From NCBI GenBank assembly GCA_964483155.1, contig CAZAAC010000019.1, positions 1 to 45,159 of the forward strand: DNA of 45,159 nucleotides, given 5' to 3'. This document shows positions 7,614 through 16,411 of the stretch, one piece after another. This DNA comes from JAAYYM01 sp964483155. Lineage in GTDB: Bacteria > Bacillota > Clostridia > Lachnospirales > Lachnospiraceae. The notes under the pieces are model-generated. The model ran no database searches, was not told the origin of the DNA, and was given only the letters and a program-made list of their open reading frames with translations. Every line of letters starts with the position of its first letter. Position 1 is the stretch's first letter. The translations under genes and the position numbers were made by a program.

Positions 7614-8621
7614 CTAACTCATTCCTACAATGGAGTAAGCAAGTGATTTATATTCATCATTTTGAATAACCTTTGCCAAGCCACACGCAACGCTTTCTGT
7701 TGCATTATCAGCAAGATTGACTCTTAGTCCAGTACCCTTTGCAATCAGTTCATTAAGATGACTCACTCTGGCGACCCCACCTGTGAGATATAATCCTTTT
7801 CTGTATATGTCTGCGCCTAACTCAGGAGGCGTCCTTTCAAGAATCACTTTAATATTATCTATGATTGTCTCAAATTGCTCTTTCATTGCCTTTCTTAACA
7901 ATATCAGAGGTATGCTTCGTTCTACGGGAAGTCCCGTCACAATATCCCTGCCATAAACAATAGCATCTTCTCCTGTTTCTTCCAATTCCCCTAATGCTAT
8001 TTTTACACGTTCAGCAGTCTTACTTCCTATCATCAGATTATATTCTTTTCGAATGATATTACGAATACACTCATCTAGTTTTTTCCCGCCAGTTTTGATT
8101 AAACGGCTCAAAACGATGCCTCCTAAGGATAGAATTGAAATTTCAGTTGTATCAAATCCAATATTCACAATCATAATACCCTGTGAATTCTTGACATCAA
8201 TATCTAGTCCTAGCCCATCAGCAATTGCCTTCTCTACGATCATAATCTTTCTCGACTTAACATTTGCATCTTTGACCAAATCGAAGAAAGCTCTTTTCTC
8301 AACCTCAGTAATATCTGTTGGCACTGATATGTAATAATCAGCTGGTCTTAAGTTGCCCTCACTAATATCATTTACAAAGTTTCTAAGTAATGTCTGCATA
8401 TTTTGAATGTCAGCAATAACACCATTGTTAACAGGTCTCGAAACAACGATATTTGAAGGTGCTTTTTCATACATCTCGTATGCCGCGTCACCATATGAAA
8501 ATAACATACTCCTATTTTTAATCGCAATCATGTTTTTTTCATTTAAAATCATTCCATCTATATTGCTATATATTTTAATGTTTCCTGTACCTAAATCGAT
8601 ACCAAATGCATTGGAAGCCAC
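7614..8621 (-). CDS. mreB: Actin-like cell-shape protein MreB with altered phosphate-2 loop
   Basis: MreB forms membrane-bound filaments that orient peptidoglycan synthesis. The 335-residue length is standard. Visible motifs are phosphate loop 1 (FGIDLGTGNIKI, 6-17), PTDITEVEKRAF (101-112), the region around E130 (IVEKAIADGLG), the phosphate-2 loop (IVNIGFDTTE, 151-160), and LTGGVARVSHL with the adenosine-binding Gly-Gly. The phosphate-2 loop departs from the usual V-D-I-G-G-G-T: the Asp is Asn153 (codon AAT, 8163-8165) and GGG is GFD. The start is GTG at 8621 behind a strong AAAGGAGG site. The gene heads mreB-mreC-mreD-mrdA-minC-rodA-mgsA, 33 bases downstream of radC. Identity is secure; whether it hydrolyses ATP normally is open. 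Confidence 0.95.
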   Translation of the reverse strand: MASNAFGIDLGTGNIKIYSNIDGMILNEKNMIAIKNRSMLFSYGDAAYEMYEKAPSNIVVSRPVNNGVIADIQNMQTLLRNFVNDISEGNLRPADYYISVPTDITEVEKRAFFDLVKDANVKSRKIMIVEKAIADGLGLDIDVKNSQGIMIVNIGFDTTEISILSLGGIVLSRLIKTGGKKLDECIRNIIRKEYNLMIGSKTAERVKIALGELEETGEDAIVYGRDIVTGLPVERSIPLILLRKAMKEQFETIIDNIKVILERTPPELGADIYRKGLYLTGGVARVSHLNELIAKGTGLRVNLADNATESVACGLAKVIQNDEYKSLAYSIVGMS

Positions 8622-8654
8622 TGATTACGTCCTCCTTTATCCTACTCATTTTTT

Positions 8655-9350
8655 TCAAAAAAATCCTGCTTCTCTGATACTTATATATCTATTATCTCCA
8701 ATAATAATATGATCAATCAATTCAATATCCATAATACTACCCGCTTCTTTCATCTTTCGAGTAATCAGGATATCTTGTTTGCTCGGTGTTGGATCACCGC
8801 TTGGATGATTATGCAACAGCATAAAAAATACCGCGCCAATATGTAATGCTTTTTTGAAAATCTCTCTTGCAGAGACTAACGTTTGATTTACAGTACCTGT
8901 TGACAAAAGATAATCACCTAGGAATCTGTTCTTCCCGTTTAAAAAAATAGCTAAAACATGCTCTTTCTCTAAATGTCTATATGCCTCCATATAATAATCG
9001 GCAATTGTATTCGGGGAATTAAAAACTAATGATTTTTTTGCCTGAGTCATAGACAGTCTCTTTGAAAGCTCTGCAATACATTTTAGCTGAATGGCTTTCA
9101 CTTTACCAATTCCCTGCATACAACGAAGTTCCTCTAGCGTTATATGATTTAAACCAATAATACTGCCTCCAATATTGACTAATACCCTTTTAGACAATTC
9201 GACGGCTGTTTCTCCACCAATTCCAGTTCTAAGTATAATCGCGAGTAATTCCGCCTCTGATAATGCGGCAGCTCCTGCAATCTCAAACCTTACATAGGGT
9301 CGTTCTCCCTGTGGTAGCTCTTTTACAGTCATGTGTTCTTTTTCATTCAT
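8655..9350 (-). CDS. radC: RadC family protein (JAB/MPN domain)
   Basis: The protein has 231 residues, typical of RadC. The N-terminal half carries a helix-hairpin-helix-like segment (TLEELRCMQGIGKVKAIQLK, about 68-87). The C-terminal half is a JAB/MPN metalloprotease-fold domain with the zinc motif HNHPSGDPTPSKQD. The family was named for DNA repair, but its biochemical role remains uncertain. AAGGAG precedes the ATG by 8 bases. The gene sits directly upstream of mreB, a common clostridial arrangement, and is probably the first gene of the shape operon, since a 182-base non-coding stretch lies ahead of it. Confidence 0.94.
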   Translation of the reverse strand: MNEKEHMTVKELPQGERPYVRFEIAGAAALSEAELLAIILRTGIGGETAVELSKRVLVNIGGSIIGLNHITLEELRCMQGIGKVKAIQLKCIAELSKRLSMTQAKKSLVFNSPNTIADYYMEAYRHLEKEHVLAIFLNGKNRFLGDYLLSTGTVNQTLVSAREIFKKALHIGAVFFMLLHNHPSGDPTPSKQDILITRKMKEAGSIMDIELIDHIIIGDNRYISIREAGFF

Positions 9351-9422
9351 TTAAATGCTCCTTTTTAATGGAACATCTCAACAAAAATCAAATACTATTT
9401 TTGCAATTATCATCACAAAACT

Positions 9423-9470
9423 TATGTTGTGAAATTGTGCATGTTCCCTCATATGCCAATCCACAACATA
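9423..9470. repeat. Inverted repeat in the 182-base intergenic region before radC
   Basis: This is the only sizeable intergenic region in the window (9351-9532). It holds a perfect 9-base inverted repeat, TATGTTGTG at 9423-9431 and CACAACATA at 9462-9470, separated by 30 bases. The left arm also takes part in a second inverted repeat, TCACAA (9413-9418) with TTGTGA (9427-9432). The wide spacing suits a protein-binding site better than a terminator, and there is no U-tract. I see no convincing -35/-10 pair here, although a promoter for radC-mreB would be expected. Confidence 0.45.
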
Positions 9471-9532
9471 TAGTTATACTACCACATTTCAAAATCAATG
9501 TATAGCAATTTCAGCTTTTAGAAAATAAAAAA

Positions 9533-10843
9533 TTATGCTTTTTTTCCCATACTGTCTAGGATCATTTTGTCCTTAATAATATCTTCATTTACTAAATATT
9601 GTAATGAATTTAGAATTCCTAATTTTGCATGATACCAGGTAAGCCCCCCCTGAAAGTATACAGCATAGGGATGTTTAATTGGTGCATCGGCACTTAATTC
9701 AATTGAGGAACCAGACACAAAAGCGCCTGCAGCCATAATAACTTTAGCATCATATCCTGGCATTTCCCATGGTTCAGGTGAAACAAAACTATCAACTGGT
9801 GCTGCCCCTTGAATTCCTCTGCAAAATGCAATGATTGCTTCCGGTGAGCCAAGCACAATTGCCTGTATTATATCATGTCTTTCTTCTGTACAATTTGGTG
9901 CTACGAAATAGCCAAGTCTCTCATATAGGTTTGCCGCAAATATTGCCCCCTTCAAGGCACTGGCCACCACTGTTGGAGCTAAAAATAAACCTTGATAAAA
10001 GCTATGTATAATGCCAAGAGATGCACCCACCTCTTTGCCAAGACCAGGGGCTGTCAGTCTGTACGCTGCATAATTGACATATTCTTCTTTACCCACAATA
10101 TACCCCCCAATAGGTGCAAGTCCACCGCCTGGGTTCTTAATAAGGGAACCAACGCATAAATCCGCACCGACTTCCGTTGGTTCAGTTTCCTCCACAAATT
10201 CTCCATAGCAGTTATCTACCATGCAGATAATATCTGGCTTTATGTTTTTAATAAATGAAATCAATTCACCTATTTGTTTGACGGATAAAGTTGGTCTTGT
10301 CTGGTAGCCTTTGGAACGTTGTATGGTAACCATTTTCGTTTTCTCACTAATTACACTCTGAATTTTTTCAAAATCAAAAATAGTTCCATTTCCATCATTC
10401 TTAAGTAGATCAACCTGTTTATAGATGATTCCATATTCTGCAAGAGAACCCTTTGACTTTCTGATTCCAATCACTTCCTCAAGTGTATCATAAGGCTTTC
10501 CTACCGGTGATAGTAACTCGTCCCCTGGTCTCAAGTTGGCAGATAACGCAAGATTAAGTGCATGTGTGCCACATGTGATTTGTGGACGGACAAGCGCCGC
10601 CTCTGCCTTAAATAATTTGGCATATACTTTTTCCAAAGTATCTCGGCCATGATCATTATAGCCATAGCCACTTGTCATTTGAAAACATGCTTCACTTACT
10701 TGGCATTCCTGCATGGCAGAAATCACTTTTAGTTGATTATATTCTGCAATTTTGTCAATTTTATGAAATCTCTCATGTAATTGTTCTTCTGCATTCTCTC
10801 CATATTTTACAACTGTATCACTAATTCCAAATCTATTATACAT
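9533..10843 (-). CDS. Methionine gamma-lyase-like PLP enzyme (YnbB / 'aluminum resistance' family)
   Basis: A fold-type I pyridoxal-phosphate enzyme of 436 residues. The PLP lysine is most likely the Lys in QRSKGYQTRP. Other recognisable blocks are GYNDHGRDTLEKVYAKLF, EAALVRPQITCGTHALNLAL, SPVGKPYDTLEEVIGIR and MVDNCYGEFVEE (cofactor-binding Asp and partner residues). The family is widespread in Firmicutes and annotated as methionine gamma-lyase or aluminum resistance protein, with the true substrate unsettled. The start (ATG 10843, GAGG 11 bases upstream) lies one base after the miaA stop, so it is translated from the mutS-mutL-miaA transcript. This neighbourhood is conserved in Clostridia. 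Confidence 0.9.
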   Translation of the reverse strand: MYNRFGISDTVVKYGENAEEQLHERFHKIDKIAEYNQLKVISAMQECQVSEACFQMTSGYGYNDHGRDTLEKVYAKLFKAEAALVRPQITCGTHALNLALSANLRPGDELLSPVGKPYDTLEEVIGIRKSKGSLAEYGIIYKQVDLLKNDGNGTIFDFEKIQSVISEKTKMVTIQRSKGYQTRPTLSVKQIGELISFIKNIKPDIICMVDNCYGEFVEETEPTEVGADLCVGSLIKNPGGGLAPIGGYIVGKEEYVNYAAYRLTAPGLGKEVGASLGIIHSFYQGLFLAPTVVASALKGAIFAANLYERLGYFVAPNCTEERHDIIQAIVLGSPEAIIAFCRGIQGAAPVDSFVSPEPWEMPGYDAKVIMAAGAFVSGSSIELSADAPIKHPYAVYFQGGLTWYHAKLGILNSLQYLVNEDIIKDKMILDSMGKKA

Positions 10844-10844
10844 T

Positions 10845-11789
10845 TTATATAAGTCCTCTTTCCCTTGCCTGCTCCAGCATTATATTTATGATTACATCAT
10901 CATCATATCCAGCTTTACATTTATCAATCCATATCACATCTCGTTCCCGTCGGAACCATGTTAACTGCCGCTTCGCGAAATGACGTGTATCCCTCTTCAG
11001 AATATATATTGCATCCGCTAGCGTACACTCTCCACTTAAATAAGAAATAATTTCTTTATACCCCAGGCCCTGCATTGAAATCATATCTTTTGTATACCCA
11101 GCTTCCATAAGTTTTGATACTTCATCGATAAGACCTGTATTAATCATTTTGTCTACGCGTCTGTCAATTCTATCATATAACAAGTCCCTATTATCATTAA
11201 GCACAAAATAACAAAAATCATAAGGTGACTTTTTTGCATGCTCCTCAATATTATGTGCAGATATTCTCTTATTCGTTAAATGATAGTATTCTAGCGCCCT
11301 GATTACTCTCTTGACATTATTTTCATGTATTTGTTCTGCCGCACATGGATCTATTTCCCGCAACCTATTATGTAAGAAAGCTACACCCTTTTCACTTGCC
11401 AGGTTTTCTAATTCCTTACGATATTCTTTATCCTGTTCTGTCTCCTCAAAATTTATGTCATAAAGCACGGATTGAATATAAAACCCTGTCCCTCCTACAA
11501 TCATCGGAATTTTTTGTTTTTGATAAATAGTCTCTATATATTTTTTTGCAAGCTTTTGAAATATAGCAACATTAAACTCTTCGTCTGGGTCTAATTCATC
11601 AATCAAATAATGATTTATGCCCCCCATTTCTTCTCGGGCCAGCTTAGCCGTTCCGATATCCATCTTCCGATATACCTGCATGGAGTCTGCAGATATTATT
11701 TCAGCATTTATTCGTTTTGCGAATTTAACTGCCAATTCACTTTTTCCTACAGCAGTCGGACCCGTTAGTATAATCAATTTCTGTTTCAT
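10845..11789 (-). CDS. miaA: tRNA dimethylallyltransferase MiaA
   Basis: MiaA adds a dimethylallyl group to N6 of A37 in tRNAs reading UNN codons; MiaB, also in this window, later thiomethylates the product. The Walker A loop is in LTGPTAVGKSELA at the N-terminus, followed by ADSMQVYRKMDIGTAK and VGGTGFYIQSVLY. The C-terminal tRNA-binding part includes KRDTRHFAKRQLTWFR. The frame is open to 11912, but that extension lies inside mutL. ATG 11789, 13 bases after the mutL stop and behind AGAGG, puts the P-loop at the expected place and gives 314 residues, the normal length. Confidence 0.96.
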   Translation of the reverse strand: MKQKLIILTGPTAVGKSELAVKFAKRINAEIISADSMQVYRKMDIGTAKLAREEMGGINHYLIDELDPDEEFNVAIFQKLAKKYIETIYQKQKIPMIVGGTGFYIQSVLYDINFEETEQDKEYRKELENLASEKGVAFLHNRLREIDPCAAEQIHENNVKRVIRALEYYHLTNKRISAHNIEEHAKKSPYDFCYFVLNDNRDLLYDRIDRRVDKMINTGLIDEVSKLMEAGYTKDMISMQGLGYKEIISYLSGECTLADAIYILKRDTRHFAKRQLTWFRRERDVIWIDKCKAGYDDDVIINIMLEQARERGLI

Positions 11790-11802
11790 AAATAAGAACC
11801 TC

Positions 11803-13707
11803 TTATAGAATTCTCTTGAATTTTTTTTCGATTTCATGTTTACTAAATGCAATAATGGTTGGTCTCCCATGTGGGCAATGATAGGGATCATCAAGTGCAA
11901 GCAAACCTTCAATTAATGCTTCTGCTTCCGCAAAAGACATCTTGTGGTTGCCTTTTACTGCACTTTTGCAAGACATGGATGCGATTTTTGCTGTCACTGC
12001 ATCATAATCTCCATTTGGTAAATCATTTGACAAAGAATCTAATACCTCACGAAACATCTCTTTTTCATTTAATCCATATAAATCTACTGGAATTGCCCTT
12101 AAAGAATATTCATCCCCACCAAATTCTTCTATTTCAAATCCAAGCGTTGTAAACTGCTCTGTATAACTTTTTATTAACTCGGATTCTCGTTTGGAAACAG
12201 TTACAATCATAGGCGGATTAAGTACTTGTGACAAACACTCTTTTTGAGCTAACCGCTTTATCATCTTCTCATAAATTACTTTTTCATGTGCTGCATGCTG
12301 GTCAATAAAAAATAATTTTTCAGAAAAGGCAACGAGCCAATAGGTATCAAATATCTGTCCTAAAATAGTATGCTTATTGAGGGCCTCCTTTGTAAGAAAC
12401 TGTTCTTCAAATAGTTCCATTTGTATTGGTTTTTCAACTACTATCTGCTTAGCCTTGATAATATTACTTTCTGAAGATAACGTTTCCGCTGTAGACTGCT
12501 CTCCCATCAGAACCTTTGATAATATAGGACTATTAATAATGTTTCTGATATCTATAGTATCAGTACTATAATCAGGGCTTTCATTTACTAAATTTGCAGT
12601 ATTATTATCTTTTTCCATCCGATTTTTTTCAAATGGTTCTGGTGCGATTTTATCATAATGAAACGGTGCTTCATGCTTTGTCTTTTTAGTCTGCACATCA
12701 GTGGGAATCATTTCCTGTTGTTTCAATGCCCTTCTAATGCCAGAGACAATAAATGAATATAGCATATCAGCTGATATGAATCTAATTTCCATTTTATTTG
12801 GATGAACATTTATATCAATCAGTTCAGCATCTATTTCAAAATATAGGACCACAAATGGATATTTGTGATGCATAAGAAAAGGCTTATATGCCTCTTCTAA
12901 AGCTTTTGCAATCAAGGCGCTCTTAATATATCTTCCATTTACAAAGTAATGTTCAAAATTTCGGTTGCTTCTTCCTATCTCTGGTGTTCCAACAAACCCT
13001 GTCATCTTCATAGTTTCAACTTTTTCATTTATAACCACCAGGTGTTTTGTCAGTTCACTCCCATATATTTGGTAAATAATATCTTTCGTTTGACCATTCC
13101 CAGATGTTTGTAGTTTAATCTGTCCATTATTAATGAATTTAAAAGAAATATCAGCATGAGATAATGCAATTTGTTCAATTACCTCTATAATGTATGTTGC
13201 TTCTGCAGCTGGTGACTTTAAAAATTTTCTCCTTGCCGGCGTATTAAAAAAAAGACTCCTAATAACAAACGTCGTTCCATTAGGCGCACCGATATCTTCG
13301 AATATTCTTTCCTTTGTCCCCTCGATAACATAACGGATTCCTGTTAAGGAATCTGCTGTTTTCGTAATCAGCTCAACCTGTCCGACCGCTGCAATACTAG
13401 ATAATGCTTCTCCACGAAAACCCAGGCTTTTAACTGTCATTAAATCTTCAATTGATTTAATTTTACTAGTAGCATGTCGTAAAAAAGCTGTTCTTATTTG
13501 TGACTTATCAATCCCTTCACCATTGTCAGTTACCCTAATAAAATGAATACCACCGCTCTTAATCTCAATAGTAATAGCACTCGCACCTGCATCTATTGCA
13601 TTTTCAAGAAGCTCCTTTACAGCAGCCGCCGGTCTTTCCACTACCTCTCCTGCGGCAATTTTATCAACTGTATTATCATCTAGTACCTCAATAAGTTTTA
13701 TGCTCAT
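11803..13707 (-). CDS. mutL: DNA mismatch repair protein MutL
   Basis: MutL couples mismatch recognition by MutS to strand incision. The N-terminal GHKL ATPase has IAAGEVVERPAAAVKELLEN, DNGEGI and TSKIKSIEDL with GFRGEALSSIA. The C-terminal domain carries the metal-binding endonuclease motif DQHAAHEKVIYEK and the CPHGRPT motif near the end, so this is the nicking type found in bacteria without MutH. Length is 634 residues, with a poorly conserved linker around 340-430. It starts 4 bases after the mutS stop codon, indicating translational coupling. Confidence 0.97.
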   Translation of the reverse strand: MSIKLIEVLDDNTVDKIAAGEVVERPAAAVKELLENAIDAGASAITIEIKSGGIHFIRVTDNGEGIDKSQIRTAFLRHATSKIKSIEDLMTVKSLGFRGEALSSIAAVGQVELITKTADSLTGIRYVIEGTKERIFEDIGAPNGTTFVIRSLFFNTPARRKFLKSPAAEATYIIEVIEQIALSHADISFKFINNGQIKLQTSGNGQTKDIIYQIYGSELTKHLVVINEKVETMKMTGFVGTPEIGRSNRNFEHYFVNGRYIKSALIAKALEEAYKPFLMHHKYPFVVLYFEIDAELIDINVHPNKMEIRFISADMLYSFIVSGIRRALKQQEMIPTDVQTKKTKHEAPFHYDKIAPEPFEKNRMEKDNNTANLVNESPDYSTDTIDIRNIINSPILSKVLMGEQSTAETLSSESNIIKAKQIVVEKPIQMELFEEQFLTKEALNKHTILGQIFDTYWLVAFSEKLFFIDQHAAHEKVIYEKMIKRLAQKECLSQVLNPPMIVTVSKRESELIKSYTEQFTTLGFEIEEFGGDEYSLRAIPVDLYGLNEKEMFREVLDSLSNDLPNGDYDAVTAKIASMSCKSAVKGNHKMSFAEAEALIEGLLALDDPYHCPHGRPTIIAFSKHEIEKKFKRIL

Positions 13708-13711
13708 GCCA

Positions 13712-16366
13712 TCACCACCTATTCTTAAGTTTGTTTTGAAGACGATAAATAGTATTCAGAGCATCCATCGGTGTCAGATTACTGACATCCAGCTCCTGAA
13801 GTTCCGTAATAATATCATCTTCTTTTACCGTATCAAAAAGTGACATTTGTGCAAGATCAACCAGATCCAACTTTTTTACTTGCGACTTCGCGCCCTCCAT
13901 ATTTGAATTACGATTTGCAACATCTCTTACACCCGCAGCAATATCATTATTCGAAAGCTCCTCTACTAAATTCTTGGCTCTCTCTATAATCATTTCAGGA
14001 ATGCCTGCAAGCTTTGCTACTTGTATACCATAGCTTTTGTCAGCACCACCTTTTACAATTTTACGAAGGAAAACAATATTATCTCCTTGTTCTTTTACCG
14101 CAATACAATAGTTATTTATGCCTTCGAGTTTCCCCTCCAGCTCAGTAAGCTCGTGATAATGGGTCGCAAATAATGTTTTTGCACCTAGTAGTTTCTTATT
14201 ACTTATAAACTCTATTACTGCCCATGCTATGCTGAGTCCATCAAAAGTAGATGTTCCTCTCCCTATTTCATCCAAAATCAGGAGACTATTTCTTGTCGCG
14301 TTTCTCAATATATTGGCAACCTCTGTCATTTCTACCATAAAAGTACTTTGCCCACTGGCAAGATCATCAGAAGCACCTACGCGCGTAAATATCCTATCCG
14401 CAAGACATATATTTGCTTCTTTTGCCGGCACAAAGCTTCCTATCTGCGCCATTAATGAAATGAGTGCCGTCTGACGCATATAGGTTGATTTTCCTGCCAT
14501 ATTAGGTCCTGTAATGATAGAAATACGGTTATTGTTATCATCTAAATAGGTGTCATTTGTAATGAAAGATTCTGATGGCAGCATCTGTTCTACGACAGGA
14601 TGTCGTCCTTCTTTAATTTCAATTATTCCATCTTCATTAATGAGCGGTTTGCAATATCGGTTACGATCTGCAACATAGGCAAGAGAAGCATATACATCAA
14701 TTTCCGCAATAGCCCGCGCTGTTGACTGAATACGTTTGATTTGTGATGCAATCACCTCTCGGACTTCACAAAATAAATCATACTCAAGAGAGAATAGCTT
14801 ATCCTCTGCATTTAGAATCAAATCCTCAAGTTCTTTTAATTGTTGCGTGGTATATCGTTCTGCATTTGCAAGTGTCTGCTTGCGCACATAATCTTCTGGC
14901 ACCATATTCTGATATGAATTTGTAACTTCAAAATAATAACCAAAAACTTTATTATATTTAATCTTTAGATTTTTAATACCGGTTCGCTCTCTGTCTTTTG
15001 CCTCGAGCTCAGCCAGCCAGTTCTTTCCCTCTGTTTTTGCATTCCGCAGCGAATCAATCGTTGTATTATAACCTATTTTAATGATACCGCCTTCTTTGAC
15101 ATTAATCGGTGGTTCATCATCAATTGCCTCGTTCATTAAAGTATAAATATCTTCTAGCACATCAATATTCTTCTCAATTTTGACTATTTCTTCAGTACTA
15201 TAATCACATAATAGCTGCTTGATAGGAGGCAGCATTTCCATAGAACTTCTCAGTGCAATCAAATCTCTAGGATTTGCTGACTTATATGTGATTTTACTAA
15301 GTAAACGTTCAAAATCATAAATTGGATTTAAATACTCTCTGATTTCTTCACGCGTTATAATATCTTTGTTTAATTCTTCAATCACATTTAATCGTTTGTT
15401 TATAATAGTATAATCAATAAGTGGCTGCTCAATATACGTACGAAGCAAGCGCCCACCCATAGCTGTCTTGGTTTTATCCAGCACCCAGAGCAGTGAACCC
15501 TTTTTTTGCTTTTCCCGTAAGGTCTCTGTCAACTCCAGATTTCTTCTGGTAGCGCTATCTATTAGCATAAACATATTTGCGCTATATGGTGTTAAATGTG
15601 TCATATGAGACAACGTATTTTTCTGTGTCTGATATAAATATAGTAATAAAGAGCCTGCACTTATCATACCGCTATCAAAGTCATGCACGCCCAGACTATT
15701 TAGGGAAGATACTTTGAAATGCTCGGTCAGGCATCTCTTACAATTCTCATCATCGAAATACCATGGCTCTAATGCTGATAATGATATATTTAGTCGGTAT
15801 TTCAACTCTCCGATATCAATGCCACACACTTCAAATGCCTCATTACATATGATTTCTGATGGCGAATACCTGTAGATTTCATCCAGCAGACTTCTCTTTG
15901 ATTCTACTTCTGTTGTCAGAAAGTCGCCTGTCGTGATATCGGCAGTTGCAATTCCAAATTGATCAGCCACATACACAACACACATAATATAATTATTTTT
16001 TGTCTCTTCTAATGCCTGCATATTTATATTCGTACCAGGCGTTACGATTCTCACTATTTCACGTTTTACGAGACCCTTTGCAAATTTGGGGTCTTCTACC
16101 TGCTCACAAATTGCAACCTTATATCCCTTTGCAATCAATTTATTAAGATAACCATCTACAGCATGATAAGGAATACCACACATTGGCGCTCGTTCCTCTA
16201 ACCCGCAGCTCTTTCCAGTTAATGTGATTTCAAGTTCTTTTGATGCAATTAAAGCATCCTCAAAGAACATTTCATAAAAATCTCCCAGCCTATAAAACAG
16301 AATACAATCCTTATTCTGTTCCTTTGTCTCAAGATATTTTTGCATCATAGGTGTCATATCAGCCAC
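13712..16366 (-). CDS. mutS: DNA mismatch repair protein MutS
   Basis: MutS recognises mismatches and small loops. The N-terminal mismatch-binding domain shows the Phe-x-Glu type motif in LGDFYEMFFEDA. The ATPase domain has Walker A GPNMAGKSTYMRQ, Walker B LLILDEIGRGTSTFDGLS and the signature ASDDLASGQSTFMVEM. At 884 residues it has the expected size. The start is GTG at 16366 (MADMTPMMQKYL), which fits the usual N-terminal sequence; the ATG three codons on is the alternative. It forms a compact mutS-mutL-miaA-PLP enzyme unit. The SulP gene ends 45 bases upstream. Confidence 0.97.
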   Translation of the reverse strand: MADMTPMMQKYLETKEQNKDCILFYRLGDFYEMFFEDALIASKELEITLTGKSCGLEERAPMCGIPYHAVDGYLNKLIAKGYKVAICEQVEDPKFAKGLVKREIVRIVTPGTNINMQALEETKNNYIMCVVYVADQFGIATADITTGDFLTTEVESKRSLLDEIYRYSPSEIICNEAFEVCGIDIGELKYRLNISLSALEPWYFDDENCKRCLTEHFKVSSLNSLGVHDFDSGMISAGSLLLYLYQTQKNTLSHMTHLTPYSANMFMLIDSATRRNLELTETLREKQKKGSLLWVLDKTKTAMGGRLLRTYIEQPLIDYTIINKRLNVIEELNKDIITREEIREYLNPIYDFERLLSKITYKSANPRDLIALRSSMEMLPPIKQLLCDYSTEEIVKIEKNIDVLEDIYTLMNEAIDDEPPINVKEGGIIKIGYNTTIDSLRNAKTEGKNWLAELEAKDRERTGIKNLKIKYNKVFGYYFEVTNSYQNMVPEDYVRKQTLANAERYTTQQLKELEDLILNAEDKLFSLEYDLFCEVREVIASQIKRIQSTARAIAEIDVYASLAYVADRNRYCKPLINEDGIIEIKEGRHPVVEQMLPSESFITNDTYLDDNNNRISIITGPNMAGKSTYMRQTALISLMAQIGSFVPAKEANICLADRIFTRVGASDDLASGQSTFMVEMTEVANILRNATRNSLLILDEIGRGTSTFDGLSIAWAVIEFISNKKLLGAKTLFATHYHELTELEGKLEGINNYCIAVKEQGDNIVFLRKIVKGGADKSYGIQVAKLAGIPEMIIERAKNLVEELSNNDIAAGVRDVANRNSNMEGAKSQVKKLDLVDLAQMSLFDTVKEDDIITELQELDVSNLTPMDALNTIYRLQNKLKNRW

Positions 16367-16411
16367 TGCTCTATCCGTCCATTTCTTTCCATCTAACTGC
16401 CTAAATAACTG

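Noticed and set aside
10845..11912. A 355-residue MiaA with an N-terminal extension
   Set aside because: The extension overlaps mutL and has no family resemblance; ATG 11789 has a ribosome site and gives the normal length.
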